Below, in pieces: positions 8,206 through 16,170 of a stretch of 64,000 nt of DNA. The stretch is from Muribaculaceae bacterium (lineage in GTDB: Bacteria; Bacteroidota; Bacteroidia; Bacteroidales; Muribaculaceae). The DNA lies in the NCBI GenBank assembly GCA_009775265.1, contig VSPG01000006.1:1-64000 (forward strand). Reading direction: 5' to 3'. Under the pieces are notes generated by a model. The model had not been told where the DNA came from. It was given only the letters and a program-made list of their open reading frames with translations, and did not search any database. Within the stretch, counting starts at the first letter, position 1. Each line of letters opens with the position of its first letter. A program made the translations under genes and the position numbers.

Positions 8206-10985
8206 CGCAGTTTTTCGCGCAAATATCGTCCGGTATAGGACTCGTCGCACTCCGCCACCTGCTCGGGAGTGCCCGCAACCACGACCATGCCGCCGCCATC
8301 GCCTCCTTCGGGACCGATGTCGATGACATGGTCGGCGCATTTTATCACATCAAGGTTATGTTCTATTATTATAAGCGTATGCCCTTGTGCGATAAGTCGT
8401 TCGAATGAAGCCATAAGCACATGTATGTCGTGGAAATGGAGACCAGTGGTTGGCTCGTCAAATATGAACATCGTTTTCTGACGGCTCTCCTGGCTCATGA
8501 AATAAGCCAGCTTAACACGCTGGTTTTCACCGCCGCTTAATGTGCTAGACGACTGTCCGAGCTTTATATAGCCGAGACCCACATCGTGAAGCGGCTTCAA
8601 GCGGCGAACTATGCGGCGTGCTATATTCGAATCGTCTTCACCAAAAAATTCTATGGCGCCATCCACTGTCATATCAAGGACATCGGATATGTTAACACCG
8701 CGATATTCCACTTCGAGCACTTCGCGCTTAAAGCGTTTTCCATGGCATTCGTCGCACACGATGGTGACATCGGCAAGGAACTGCATCTCGATAGTTATCA
8801 CTCCCTCACCCTTACATTCCTCGCAACGACCGCCTTCGGTGTTGAATGAGAATGTGGCCGGTGTAAAGCCCATCTGCTTCGACACTTGCTGATCGGCAAA
8901 AAGCGCGCGTATCTCGTCGTAGGCCTTAAGGTAAGTGGCCGGATTCGAACGCGTGCTGCGTCCTATGGGATTCTGGTCCACAAACTCCACGTTCTCCACA
9001 CGTTCCACATCGCCGCCTAAGGCCTTGAACATACCGGGGGCATCGCCTCCAAGACCGAGCCTGCGCATCATTGCCCTGTACAGCACATCACGCACGAGAG
9101 TGGACTTGCCGGAGCCGCTCACTCCTGTCACCACCGTCATTACTCCGAGAGGAAAACGGACATTTATATTTTTCAGATTATGCTCGCGTGCGCCCTGCAC
9201 TTCCACATAAGACGGCGAGCGGCGACGATGTGAAGGCACCGGTATGGACAAGCGTCCGTCAAGATAGCGGGCTGTGTAACTGCGCTCCGACCCGGATATT
9301 CCATCGGCCGACCCGGCATACACTATTTCACCGCCATGCCTGCCTGCGTCCGGGCCCACATCTACAATATAGTCGGCTGCGCGCATTATTTCTTCGTCGT
9401 GCTCCACGACAGCGACTGTGTTGCCAAGCCCTTGCAGTTTGCGCAACACCCCTATAAGGCGGTCAGTGTCGCGCGGATGCAGACCTATTGATGGTTCGTC
9501 GAGAATATACAAAGAGCCGACAAGACTGCTGCCCAAAGACGTAGCAAGGTTTATGCGTTGACTCTCACCGCCGCTCAGACTGTTGCTCAAGCGGTCAAGC
9601 GTAAGATAGCCCAGCCCGACTTCGCAGAGAAAAGAAAGCCGGCTACGGATTTCCACAAGCAGGCGCTCGGCTATTCTGCCGTCGGTCGAATCAAGTTCCA
9701 GCGCATCAAACCATTCTGCAAGTTTTCCTACGGGCATGGCGACAAGGTCGCTTATCGACGCGCCTGCCACCCTGACATAAGAAGCCTCCTTGCGGAGGCG
9801 GGAGCCATGACACTCCGGACATACCGTCTTTCCACGATAGCGCGCAAGCAACACCCTGTACTGGACTTTCTGACGCCGCGCCTCTACCCACTCGAAAAAC
9901 TCATTGATGGATTTCCAAAGCACACGGCGCTCATCATCGCTCAATTCGGCATAGGACCGGTGTATGGGAAAGCCATGATGGGAACGTATGAAATTGCGTT
10001 TCCATTCGCCCATAGTCTCTCCTCGCCAACAGGCCACAGCATCGCCGAACAGAGTCAATGACGGATTAGGCACAACGAGCCGCTCGTCGATTCCGAGAGT
10101 CATGCCAAAACCCTCGCATCGCGGGCATGCACCATAAGGATTGTTGAAATTGAACATTGCGTCAGAAGGCTCCGGAAATGTGATTCCATCGGCTTCGAAA
10201 CGCTTCGAAAATTCGTGCATGCGCATACCGGCATCGCTCCACACCATCAAAAACGCCCGGTCTCGTCCTTCAAAGAAAGCCGTTTCCACACTTTCTGCCA
10301 GACGGGACACCTCATCGCCGGCAGATGCCGTGGACAAGCGGTCGATAAGCAGCATGGGGACAGAGGCGTTCTTTTTAGTTTTTTTTCCGGAAACGGCAAG
10401 CGTATCGAGATATTCATCTATTCCTGTAAAGTTTCCTTCAGAATCTACAATGCGCGTGAATCCCTCCTTAAGGTATATGTCAAGTTGTGCGGCCAGTTCG
10501 CGACCCTCCGGCAAAACTATAGGAGCAGCCACCGCCACACGTGTGCCTTCAGGATATGATGCCGCCACATGAAGGACATCTTCCACCGTGTGCTTCCGCA
10601 CCTGCTCTCCGCTCACCGGCGAAAACGTGCGCCCCACGCGTGCAAAAAGCATGCGCAGATAATCGTATATCTCTGTTGTCGTCCCTACTGTGCTGCGCGG
10701 GTTGCGGGTATTCACTTTCTGCTCTATGGCTATCGCCGGAGGAAGACCGCGTATGAAATCACATTCCGGCTTTGTAATCTTTCCTAAAAACTGGCGTGCA
10801 TAGGCCGAAAGGCTCTCCACATAACGTCTTCTGCCTTCGGCGTACAATGTGTCAAAAGCAAGTGACGATTTACCGGAACCGCTCAGACCGGTGATAACTA
10901 TAAACTGGTTGCGCGGCAGCTCTACGTCTACATTCTTAAGATTATTGACGCGGGCATGGCGCACTGTTATGCAACTATTGGACAT
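8202..10985 (-). CDS. uvrA: Excinuclease ABC subunit A
   Basis: DNA-damage sensor of nucleotide excision repair; an ATPase dimer that loads UvrB at lesions. The 927 residues carry two ABC ATPase modules: Walker A GLSGSGKSS at 33-41 and GVSGSGKST near 620, signature motifs LSGGESQR and LSGGENQR. Zinc-binding Cys pairs include CPRC, CPEC, CEEC and CDEC. The open frame extends 20 codons upstream, but MSNSCITV at 10985 aligns with known UvrA starts. A TAACTTTG box lies 21-28 bases upstream of this ATG. No sign of damage. Confidence 0.97.
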   Translation of the reverse strand: MSNSCITVRHARVNNLKNVDVELPRNQFIVITGLSGSGKSSLAFDTLYAEGRRRYVESLSAYARQFLGKITKPECDFIRGLPPAIAIEQKVNTRNPRSTVGTTTEIYDYLRMLFARVGRTFSPVSGEQVRKHTVEDVLHVAASYPEGTRVAVAAPIVLPEGRELAAQLDIYLKEGFTRIVDSEGNFTGIDEYLDTLAVSGKKTKKNASVPMLLIDRLSTASAGDEVSRLAESVETAFFEGRDRAFLMVWSDAGMRMHEFSKRFEADGITFPEPSDAMFNFNNPYGACPRCEGFGMTLGIDERLVVPNPSLTLFGDAVACWRGETMGEWKRNFIRSHHGFPIHRSYAELSDDERRVLWKSINEFFEWVEARRQKVQYRVLLARYRGKTVCPECHGSRLRKEASYVRVAGASISDLVAMPVGKLAEWFDALELDSTDGRIAERLLVEIRSRLSFLCEVGLGYLTLDRLSNSLSGGESQRINLATSLGSSLVGSLYILDEPSIGLHPRDTDRLIGVLRKLQGLGNTVAVVEHDEEIMRAADYIVDVGPDAGRHGGEIVYAGSADGISGSERSYTARYLDGRLSIPVPSHRRRSPSYVEVQGAREHNLKNINVRFPLGVMTVVTGVSGSGKSTLVRDVLYRAMMRRLGLGGDAPGMFKALGGDVERVENVEFVDQNPIGRSTRSNPATYLKAYDEIRALFADQQVSKQMGFTPATFSFNTEGGRCEECKGEGVITIEMQFLADVTIVCDECHGKRFKREVLEVEYRGVNISDVLDMTVDGAIEFFGEDDSNIARRIVRRLKPLHDVGLGYIKLGQSSSTLSGGENQRVKLAYFMSQESRQKTMFIFDEPTTGLHFHDIHVLMASFERLIAQGHTLIIIEHNLDVIKCADHVIDIGPEGGDGGGMVVVAGTPEQVAECDESYTGRYLREKLR

Positions 10986-11005
10986 TCTCTGCGAATTTTG
11001 GACTG

Positions 11006-11013
11006 CAAAGTTA
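11006..11013 (-). promoter_or_regulatory. -7 box of uvrA
   Basis: TAACTTTG on the minus strand, 21 bases before the uvrA ATG. No well-placed TTG was found. No LexA-like box is evident. Confidence 0.5.
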
Positions 11014-11078
11014 CGAATTTTACGACAATTAGCGCCACGGGGCAATGGTAAAAAAAACTAAGCGCCGATTTGACAACA

Positions 11079-11111
11079 ACGGGCCCGGCACATATGCAGC
11101 ACCGAGCCCGT
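11079..11111 (-). terminator. Terminator-like hairpin after PepSY-like gene
   Basis: 10-bp GC-rich arms (11111-11102 and 11088-11079, one G-U pair) lie downstream of the 11152 stop codon. The following sequence is only moderately T-rich (TGTTGTC). Confidence 0.55.
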
Positions 11112-11151
11112 CTATCATTGCATTAATAATTAATACCGTAAAGTAAGCCCG

Positions 11152-11637
11152 TCAATCGAATTCCACAAAATCCCCTGCCATGGTATAGTTAACTTCATCG
11201 GGATTCTCAAGCATCAGCTCCACTTCATATCCGCGGCGATCCACCGAGAGCGCCTCGACATAGCCGTCAAGACCATTTTCGGACAAATGCTTGTAAGCCT
11301 TGGCCGGAAGCAAAGCTTTTACCACAGCCTGCGGCAGCACGGTCCCGCCGGGAGCTTCAATTGTGCACACTTTTCCCTTTCCGTCGAATTCAATATCGAC
11401 GCCGTTCACAAGCCGTACGTCATATTCGGTGCGAAGGAAATTTTTCTCAACAGAAGCTATACTCTGTCCTGGATAATATTTGTTGATAAAATCTTTCGCG
11501 GCCTGAGGAACTGCAGCATCATTGACCGATCCGGCCACTACGATACCGGGATTTCCACTTGGCGCGACCTGCGCAAATGCCGCTGCCGGCAACAATGCCA
11601 GCGCGGCAAGAATGGTTGTTTTCAGAAATTTCATCAT
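11152..11637 (-). CDS. Periplasmic PepSY-like (DUF2874) protein
   Basis: A 161-residue exported protein with a signal peptide over 1-22 (ending AAAFAQ) and two tandem PepSY-like/BLIP-fold repeats, roughly 40-100 and 105-160. Each has the xVxxxxxxxYxVxLxxGxxxxFD pattern; for example Tyr-Asp-Val-x-Leu precedes the acidic Phe-Asp pair. Such proteins are common in Bacteroidales and are thought to be small periplasmic inhibitors or binding proteins; no activity is established here. It is monocistronic, in a minus orientation, with its own terminator. Confidence 0.8.
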   Translation of the reverse strand: MMKFLKTTILAALALLPAAAFAQVAPSGNPGIVVAGSVNDAAVPQAAKDFINKYYPGQSIASVEKNFLRTEYDVRLVNGVDIEFDGKGKVCTIEAPGGTVLPQAVVKALLPAKAYKHLSENGLDGYVEALSVDRRGYEVELMLENPDEVNYTMAGDFVEFD

Positions 11638-11698
11638 TAATTAGTATTTGTGTACCAATATAACGGCTAATGTACCGCTTAGTTGCGTTAAAATTGTG

Positions 11699-11706
11699 TA
11701 AATTTG
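11699..11706 (+). promoter_or_regulatory. -7 box abutting the HEAT-like gene
   Basis: TAAATTTG ends four bases before the ATG at 11711, so transcription would start at or next to the start codon. Confidence 0.5.
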
Positions 11707-11710
11707 CATC

Positions 11711-12265
11711 ATGGAAACCTCTTTCAACCAAATGCAGCAAATCAAACGGCGCTTTTTCGCCATGAGGAACGGCGTCGTGGCCGACACGCTCAGGCGCGCA
11801 GGCAGCCCTTTTCATATAATCTTCGGACTGAATCTGCCGCAAATCGTAGAGATAGCCTCGGAAATTCCGGAAACGCAGCGTGAGGCCATGGCCGACGCTT
11901 TATGGCAGAACCGTAGCACGCGTGAAAGCATGCTTATAGCCCCTATGCTGATGCCCCCCAAAGATACCGACTACGCTTGTGCCATACGGATGATGCACGA
12001 ATCGCCATGCGCCGAAGTGGCCGACATACTCTGCCACCGTCTGCTGCGCCACACACCTTTCGCCCTCAGGCTTGCACGGGAATGTGCGGAAGACAAAGAC
12101 GAAAAAGTGCGATATGCCGCTCTACGGCTTATGTTCAACCTTGTGGCGGACAACGCTCAGGAGTCCATGGACATGGCACGCAGCGAACTGGACAGAAACT
12201 GCGCCTATACCCGCAAAATAGCTGCAGCATTGCTTGATGAAGCGGATTTTATGCTCAATTCATGA
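11711..12265 (+). CDS. HEAT-like repeat protein, possibly AlkD-related
   Basis: A 184-residue soluble, strongly alpha-helical protein without signal peptide. Paired amphipathic helices from about 40 to 180 resemble HEAT repeats (for example VRYAALRLMFNLV near 148-160). The size and the helix spacing recall the DNA-alkylation-repair (AlkD) superfamily, but the tryptophan and aspartate residues needed for glycosylase activity could not be placed, so only the fold is proposed. The start ATG is directly preceded by a -7 box, giving a probable leaderless message. No operon partner. Confidence 0.55.
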   Translation: METSFNQMQQIKRRFFAMRNGVVADTLRRAGSPFHIIFGLNLPQIVEIASEIPETQREAMADALWQNRSTRESMLIAPMLMPPKDTDYACAIRMMHESPCAEVADILCHRLLRHTPFALRLARECAEDKDEKVRYAALRLMFNLVADNAQESMDMARSELDRNCAYTRKIAAALLDEADFMLNS

Positions 12266-12284
12266 TTATTCATTAATTATTTCG

Positions 12285-12292
12285 TACTTTTG
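12285..12292 (+). promoter_or_regulatory. -7 box of structured RNA / PAP2 transcript
   Basis: TACTTTTG, an exact TAnnTTTG match, lies about 6 bases before the proposed 5' end of the structured RNA. No clear -33 TTG. Confidence 0.5.
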
Positions 12293-12297
12293 CAACA

Positions 12298-12561
12298 CAA
12301 AACCAACAGACATAGCTGACGCGGAGGCGTCGCAAATTTAATATCAATAGCGTTTGCTATTTGTTCCAATCAGAATGAAACGTCGGAAACTTCATTTGCC
12401 ATGAGCGGAGGAACAAGTTGCAGATGTCCATGTCTCACATGGGCGTGACTTGCCGTTCATAACACCATTCCGACGGGTGCATTCTGGGCATTTCGCGCCC
12501 ATGTCTTGCATCCTGTCGGAAAACCATGAACATTGGCATTCGCACAAAACGAATGCCAATG
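12298..12561 (+). ncRNA. Highly structured candidate RNA or PAP2 leader, unknown family
   Basis: A non-coding stretch with consecutive helices: GACGC/GCGTC (12318-12331); AATAGC/GCTATT (12346-12361); a long-range helix TTGTTCC (12361-12367) with GGAACAA (12410-12416) enclosing AATGAA/TTCATT (12374-12379, 12391-12396); a 10-bp stem with CTC loop (12424-12446) plus outer CAAGT/ACTTG; a large imperfect hairpin of about 20 bp (12470-12519); and a perfect 12-bp hairpin (12531-12561). It ends 12 bases before the PAP2 start. It may be an independent RNA or a cis-regulatory leader. It does not match the tmRNA, RNase P, SRP RNA or riboswitch motifs I know. Confidence 0.55.
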
Positions 12562-12573
12562 ACACACAATTCA

Positions 12574-13365
12574 ATGGTAAAAGGGATTTTCATATCCCTT
12601 CTCATGTGCACCCTGTGCATCAATTATCCGGCAGCTGCCATAACAGTACTGAACGACAGCACCGGCTCGTACATCCCTGATACGGCGGCACACCACGACA
12701 AATCGACGGTTTTCAAACCCACCCGGCTTGTTCTGCCGGCTGCGTTAATAGCAGTAGGCACATTCGGCGTGTACAACGGGGCATTCCGCAGTCTCGACAA
12801 CTCCGTAAAAGAGTCAATGGACAGGATGCGCGGCAACTGCTTTTTCCGCGCCGACGATTATGTGCAGTACCTTCCGGCAGTCGCCTATCTGGGGCTCGGT
12901 GCCGTCGGAGTGAAATCGAAGCACACATTCAAGGAAAGATTGGCCGTGGGCCTTACCGCTTACGCGGCAATGACAGCCATTGTCAACTCATCGAAGTACG
13001 CCTTCAAGGAAAAAAGGCCAGACTCCAACGCAAGAAACTCTTTCCCTTCGGGGCATACCTCGACAGTATTCACCGGCGCCGAGCTCATACGCGAGGAGTA
13101 CGGAGCCGCATACGGCATCGCAGCCTACGGAGTAGCTACAGGCGTAGCCTTCCTAAGGCTTTACAACGGACGCCACTGGCTAAACGATGTCATTGCCGGA
13201 GCCGGCGTCGGAATCCTGTCGGCAAGGATAGGCTACTGGATGCTGCCGCTATACAGAAAATGGTTCAATTGGAATAGCGACCGGCCCGGAGTCACAGCCG
13301 CGGCAGTCCCAGGCTACGACTATACAAGCCGGACTTTCTCATTGAACTTCGCAATAGCCCTATAG
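12574..13365 (+). CDS. Exported PAP2 family phosphatase
   Basis: Type-2 phosphatidic acid phosphatase-like enzyme, 263 residues from the ATG at 12574, which begins a signal peptide/first helix (MVKGIFISLLM...). The three PAP2 motifs are intact: KEKRP, the PSGH motif, and R-x5-H-x3-D (RLYNGRHWLND). Several hydrophobic helices suggest an inner-membrane or periplasm-facing enzyme acting on phospholipid, undecaprenyl pyrophosphate or lipid A phosphate. The open frame starts at 12526, but that segment forms a 12-bp hairpin and is better read as untranslated leader. The C-terminus overlaps the NSS transporter gene tail to tail by six bases. Confidence 0.85.
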   Translation: MVKGIFISLLMCTLCINYPAAAITVLNDSTGSYIPDTAAHHDKSTVFKPTRLVLPAALIAVGTFGVYNGAFRSLDNSVKESMDRMRGNCFFRADDYVQYLPAVAYLGLGAVGVKSKHTFKERLAVGLTAYAAMTAIVNSSKYAFKEKRPDSNARNSFPSGHTSTVFTGAELIREEYGAAYGIAAYGVATGVAFLRLYNGRHWLNDVIAGAGVGILSARIGYWMLPLYRKWFNWNSDRPGVTAAAVPGYDYTSRTFSLNFAIAL

Positions 13366-14727
13366 AACCGACGTCGCGAGCACGGCAAGTATGAGCAGAG
13401 GAGCCACCCAGCGTATTATAAACAGCACGGGGCCGCGCAGACGCGAATCGTCAGAACCATAATTGCACAACTCGCCGCGGAGTATTCCCGGTTTTCTCCA
13501 CCCCATGAAAAGGCAGAGGAGAATGGAAGCCACCGGCAGCATGAAATTTGTGGCCGCAGTGTCGAGAAAATCGAAAATGCCAAGGCCACCGATACGCACC
13601 CAATCAAGCATACCGAAACTCAAAGCACTCAACGCGCTCAACAGAAACAAAGGAACAAGCACAATCATACATGCCGAACGGCGCGAACGCCGGAAGCGGT
13701 TCTGCACGAAACTCACCGACACCTCGGCTATGGAAATAGTGCTCGTAAGGGCAGCCACAAGCAAAAGGAAAAAGAACATCGACGACCATAGCTGAGTGGC
13801 CGGCATACGCGCAAACACCTCCGGCAAAGTCACAAACACGAGTGCCGTCCCCTCCATTTCTGCTCCGTCCAGTCCGAAACTCGCCACTGCCGGAAATATT
13901 ATGAAGCCCATCAGCACAGCCGCCATCATGTCGAGCAGCGACACCGTCACGGCCGTGCGCACAAGACGCGTGCGTTTGGGATAATACGCCGCATAGGTTA
14001 TAAGAATGCCCATGCCGAGACTCAGCGAAAAAAACGCCTGACCGAGAGCAGCCACAACCACTGCGGGAGTTATCTTGGAAAAATCGGGTGCGAGAAAATA
14101 TTTCAGCCCCTCAGCTGCGCCGGGAAGAGAAAGCGACACACTGCAAAACACAAGCAGCAGCACAAACAGCAGAGGCATGAGCACATTGCTGATACGCTCT
14201 ATACCCTTGCGCACTCCCATCAGCAACACGCCGAGGTTGATCGCTATCAGGGCGTATGTGTTAAGCAACGGGCCGGAAGTACCGCAGATATACTCTTGCA
14301 TCCGAGCGGCGAATATGCCGTCAAGGGCTGCATCGGGAGTAGCGACATCCACCCCTCGATAAAGGGCACCGCTTACACTCTGCAGAAAATACCCGAGAGT
14401 CCATCCGGCCACAACCATATAAAAACTCAGAATTATGTATGAAGCCACTACCGGCAAGGCACCGGCAATCCACCACGGCGAACGAGGAGCAAACTTGCGA
14501 TATGCCCCGACAGCATCCGTGCCGGCTCCCCGCCCGAGCGAGAATTCGGCAAGCATCACCGGAATACCGAGCAGAAAAACGCACAGCACATACACCAACA
14601 GAAACGCAGCACCTCCGCCCTGCTGGGCCTCGGCAGGAAACCGCCATACGTTGCCCAGACCTATGGCCGAGCCTACAGTAGCCGCCACAAGGCCTATCTT
14701 ACTCCCGAATTTATTTTTTTCTGCCAT
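13360..14727 (-). CDS. Neurotransmitter:sodium symporter family transporter
   Basis: Sodium-dependent amino acid (or related solute) uptake protein of the SNF/NSS family (LeuT fold), 455 residues with 11-12 transmembrane helices. The N-terminal unwound TM1 signature GSAIGLGNVWRFP is near 19-31, followed by the QGGGAAFLL segment of TM2. Bacterial members usually take up tryptophan, leucine, tyrosine or similar. A paralogue lies at 39677-41026. The gene is monocistronic on the minus strand and convergent with PAP2. Confidence 0.92.
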   Translation of the reverse strand: MAEKNKFGSKIGLVAATVGSAIGLGNVWRFPAEAQQGGGAAFLLVYVLCVFLLGIPVMLAEFSLGRGAGTDAVGAYRKFAPRSPWWIAGALPVVASYIILSFYMVVAGWTLGYFLQSVSGALYRGVDVATPDAALDGIFAARMQEYICGTSGPLLNTYALIAINLGVLLMGVRKGIERISNVLMPLLFVLLLVFCSVSLSLPGAAEGLKYFLAPDFSKITPAVVVAALGQAFFSLSLGMGILITYAAYYPKRTRLVRTAVTVSLLDMMAAVLMGFIIFPAVASFGLDGAEMEGTALVFVTLPEVFARMPATQLWSSMFFFLLLVAALTSTISIAEVSVSFVQNRFRRSRRSACMIVLVPLFLLSALSALSFGMLDWVRIGGLGIFDFLDTAATNFMLPVASILLCLFMGWRKPGILRGELCNYGSDDSRLRGPVLFIIRWVAPLLILAVLATSVL

Positions 14728-14883
14728 AAGAACAGTATAATCTACATACTTATAAATGCGAAATTAAAACAAAAGGTGCATTTCACGCATTATTTTGCCC
14801 ATATTTCCGCATTTTGTGCGGTATATATAGGCAAATGCACTATCTTTGCCGCCGTAACCAATCATTCATAGTTTTTCTGCATC

Positions 14884-16095
14884 ATGAAAATAAAGCTGCT
14901 ACTAACAGCAACCCTTGCTTGCATGACCTATTTTACGGCAGATGCCGAGAATTTTTTCGCGACACTGCTCGGCAAGACCGACAAAGAAGTGGAAGCGCGT
15001 CTTGACAAGGTATGGAACCATTTTTTCACTCCGGGCGACTTGAGCCGCTACGAAGCGGACGGCGAACGCTCCGTCTACTATGAGAACCCCGACGGGACAG
15101 CATTTATAATGGACACGGGCAACAACGACGTGCGCTCCGAAGGCATGTCGTACGGCATGATGATAAGCGTACAACTTGACCGGCGCGAGCAGTTCGACAA
15201 ATTGTGGGAATGGTCCAAACGCCACATGGCTTATGAAGCAGGAACGCCGTGGGACGGATATTTCTGCTGGCAGTGCCGGACCGACGGCACTAAAACAGGC
15301 GGCAGCAACGCATCCGACGGAGAACTGTATTTTGTCACTGCTTTGTTTCTCGCAGCAGAACGCTGGAACGAACCACGCTATGCAGAAGAGGCAAACAGCA
15401 TCCTGCACAAAATCATGAACAAAGACGGAGATGCGACGGGCGTATACAATCTGTACAACCGCGACAACCATCAAATCACTTTCGTTCCGGACAGAAACGG
15501 CCACATGTTCAGCGACCCCTCTTACCACCTGCCGGCTTTCCTCGACAAATGGAGCCGATGCGCCGCCTCTGAACACGATTTCTGGAAGGAAGCAGCCACG
15601 GCGGCAAGAAAGCATCTCATGGATGCCTCGCATCCTGACACCGGTCTTTATCCCGATTACAGTGAATACGACGGACGCGGCTACAGATGGCCCCACGCCG
15701 GCTACGACACATCCATCTACATGTACGACGCCATCCGATGCGCCATGAACGTGGGGATGGACTACTATCTCTGCGGAGCAGACAAGGCCAATCAGGCAGC
15801 GGCAATGAAACGCCTGCTCACATTCTTCAAAAACGACGGATTCCGCCACAGCCACTTCGCCCTCGACGGCAGCAATTCTTTCGGAGGATACACACAAGGA
15901 ATGGACGGAGCTAACGCCGTGGGAGCAATAGCTCTTGCCGATTCACCATCCGAGGCCGACCGCGAACTGGCGCTCGAATACGTGCGTCGCCTTTGGGACA
16001 CCGAGCCTCCTACTGGCAAATACCGCTATTACGAGGGCATGGTCTATTTCCTTTCCATGTTGCACGTGTCAGGGCATTTCAATCTCGACTTTTAA
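14884..16095 (+). CDS. Exported GH8 family glycoside hydrolase
   Basis: Inverting glycoside hydrolase of family 8, 403 residues with a signal peptide over about 1-21. The catalytic acid Glu86 lies in VRSEGMSYGMM, and Asp145 in the SNASDGELY motif corresponds to the conserved substrate/base-region Asp. The set of motifs resembles reducing-end xylose-releasing exo-oligoxylanase (Rex) more than cellulose-synthesis GH8 enzymes, and no bcs genes are near. Xylo-oligosaccharide trimming is the best guess. A TATCTTTG box at 14841-14848 is the likely promoter. The gene stands alone and ends at a strong terminator. Confidence 0.88.
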   Translation: MKIKLLLTATLACMTYFTADAENFFATLLGKTDKEVEARLDKVWNHFFTPGDLSRYEADGERSVYYENPDGTAFIMDTGNNDVRSEGMSYGMMISVQLDRREQFDKLWEWSKRHMAYEAGTPWDGYFCWQCRTDGTKTGGSNASDGELYFVTALFLAAERWNEPRYAEEANSILHKIMNKDGDATGVYNLYNRDNHQITFVPDRNGHMFSDPSYHLPAFLDKWSRCAASEHDFWKEAATAARKHLMDASHPDTGLYPDYSEYDGRGYRWPHAGYDTSIYMYDAIRCAMNVGMDYYLCGADKANQAAAMKRLLTFFKNDGFRHSHFALDGSNSFGGYTQGMDGANAVGAIALADSPSEADRELALEYVRRLWDTEPPTGKYRYYEGMVYFLSMLHVSGHFNLDF

Positions 16096-16103
16096 AGGTT
16101 CTG

Positions 16104-16155
16104 AAAAACAACAGCGTGGCGCACCATGAAAAAGGTGCGCCACGCTGTTGTTTTT
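16104..16155. terminator. Bidirectional terminator between GH8 and clpC
   Basis: Perfect arms of about 21 bp around an 8-base loop are flanked by A-rich and T-rich tracts on either side, so it works for both convergent genes. Confidence 0.9.
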
Positions 16156-16170
16156 TTTTGTAGATTATAA

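Noticed and set aside
12526..12573. Upstream extension of the PAP2 gene
   Set aside because: The extra codons fall in a perfect 12-bp hairpin, and the signal peptide begins at 12574.
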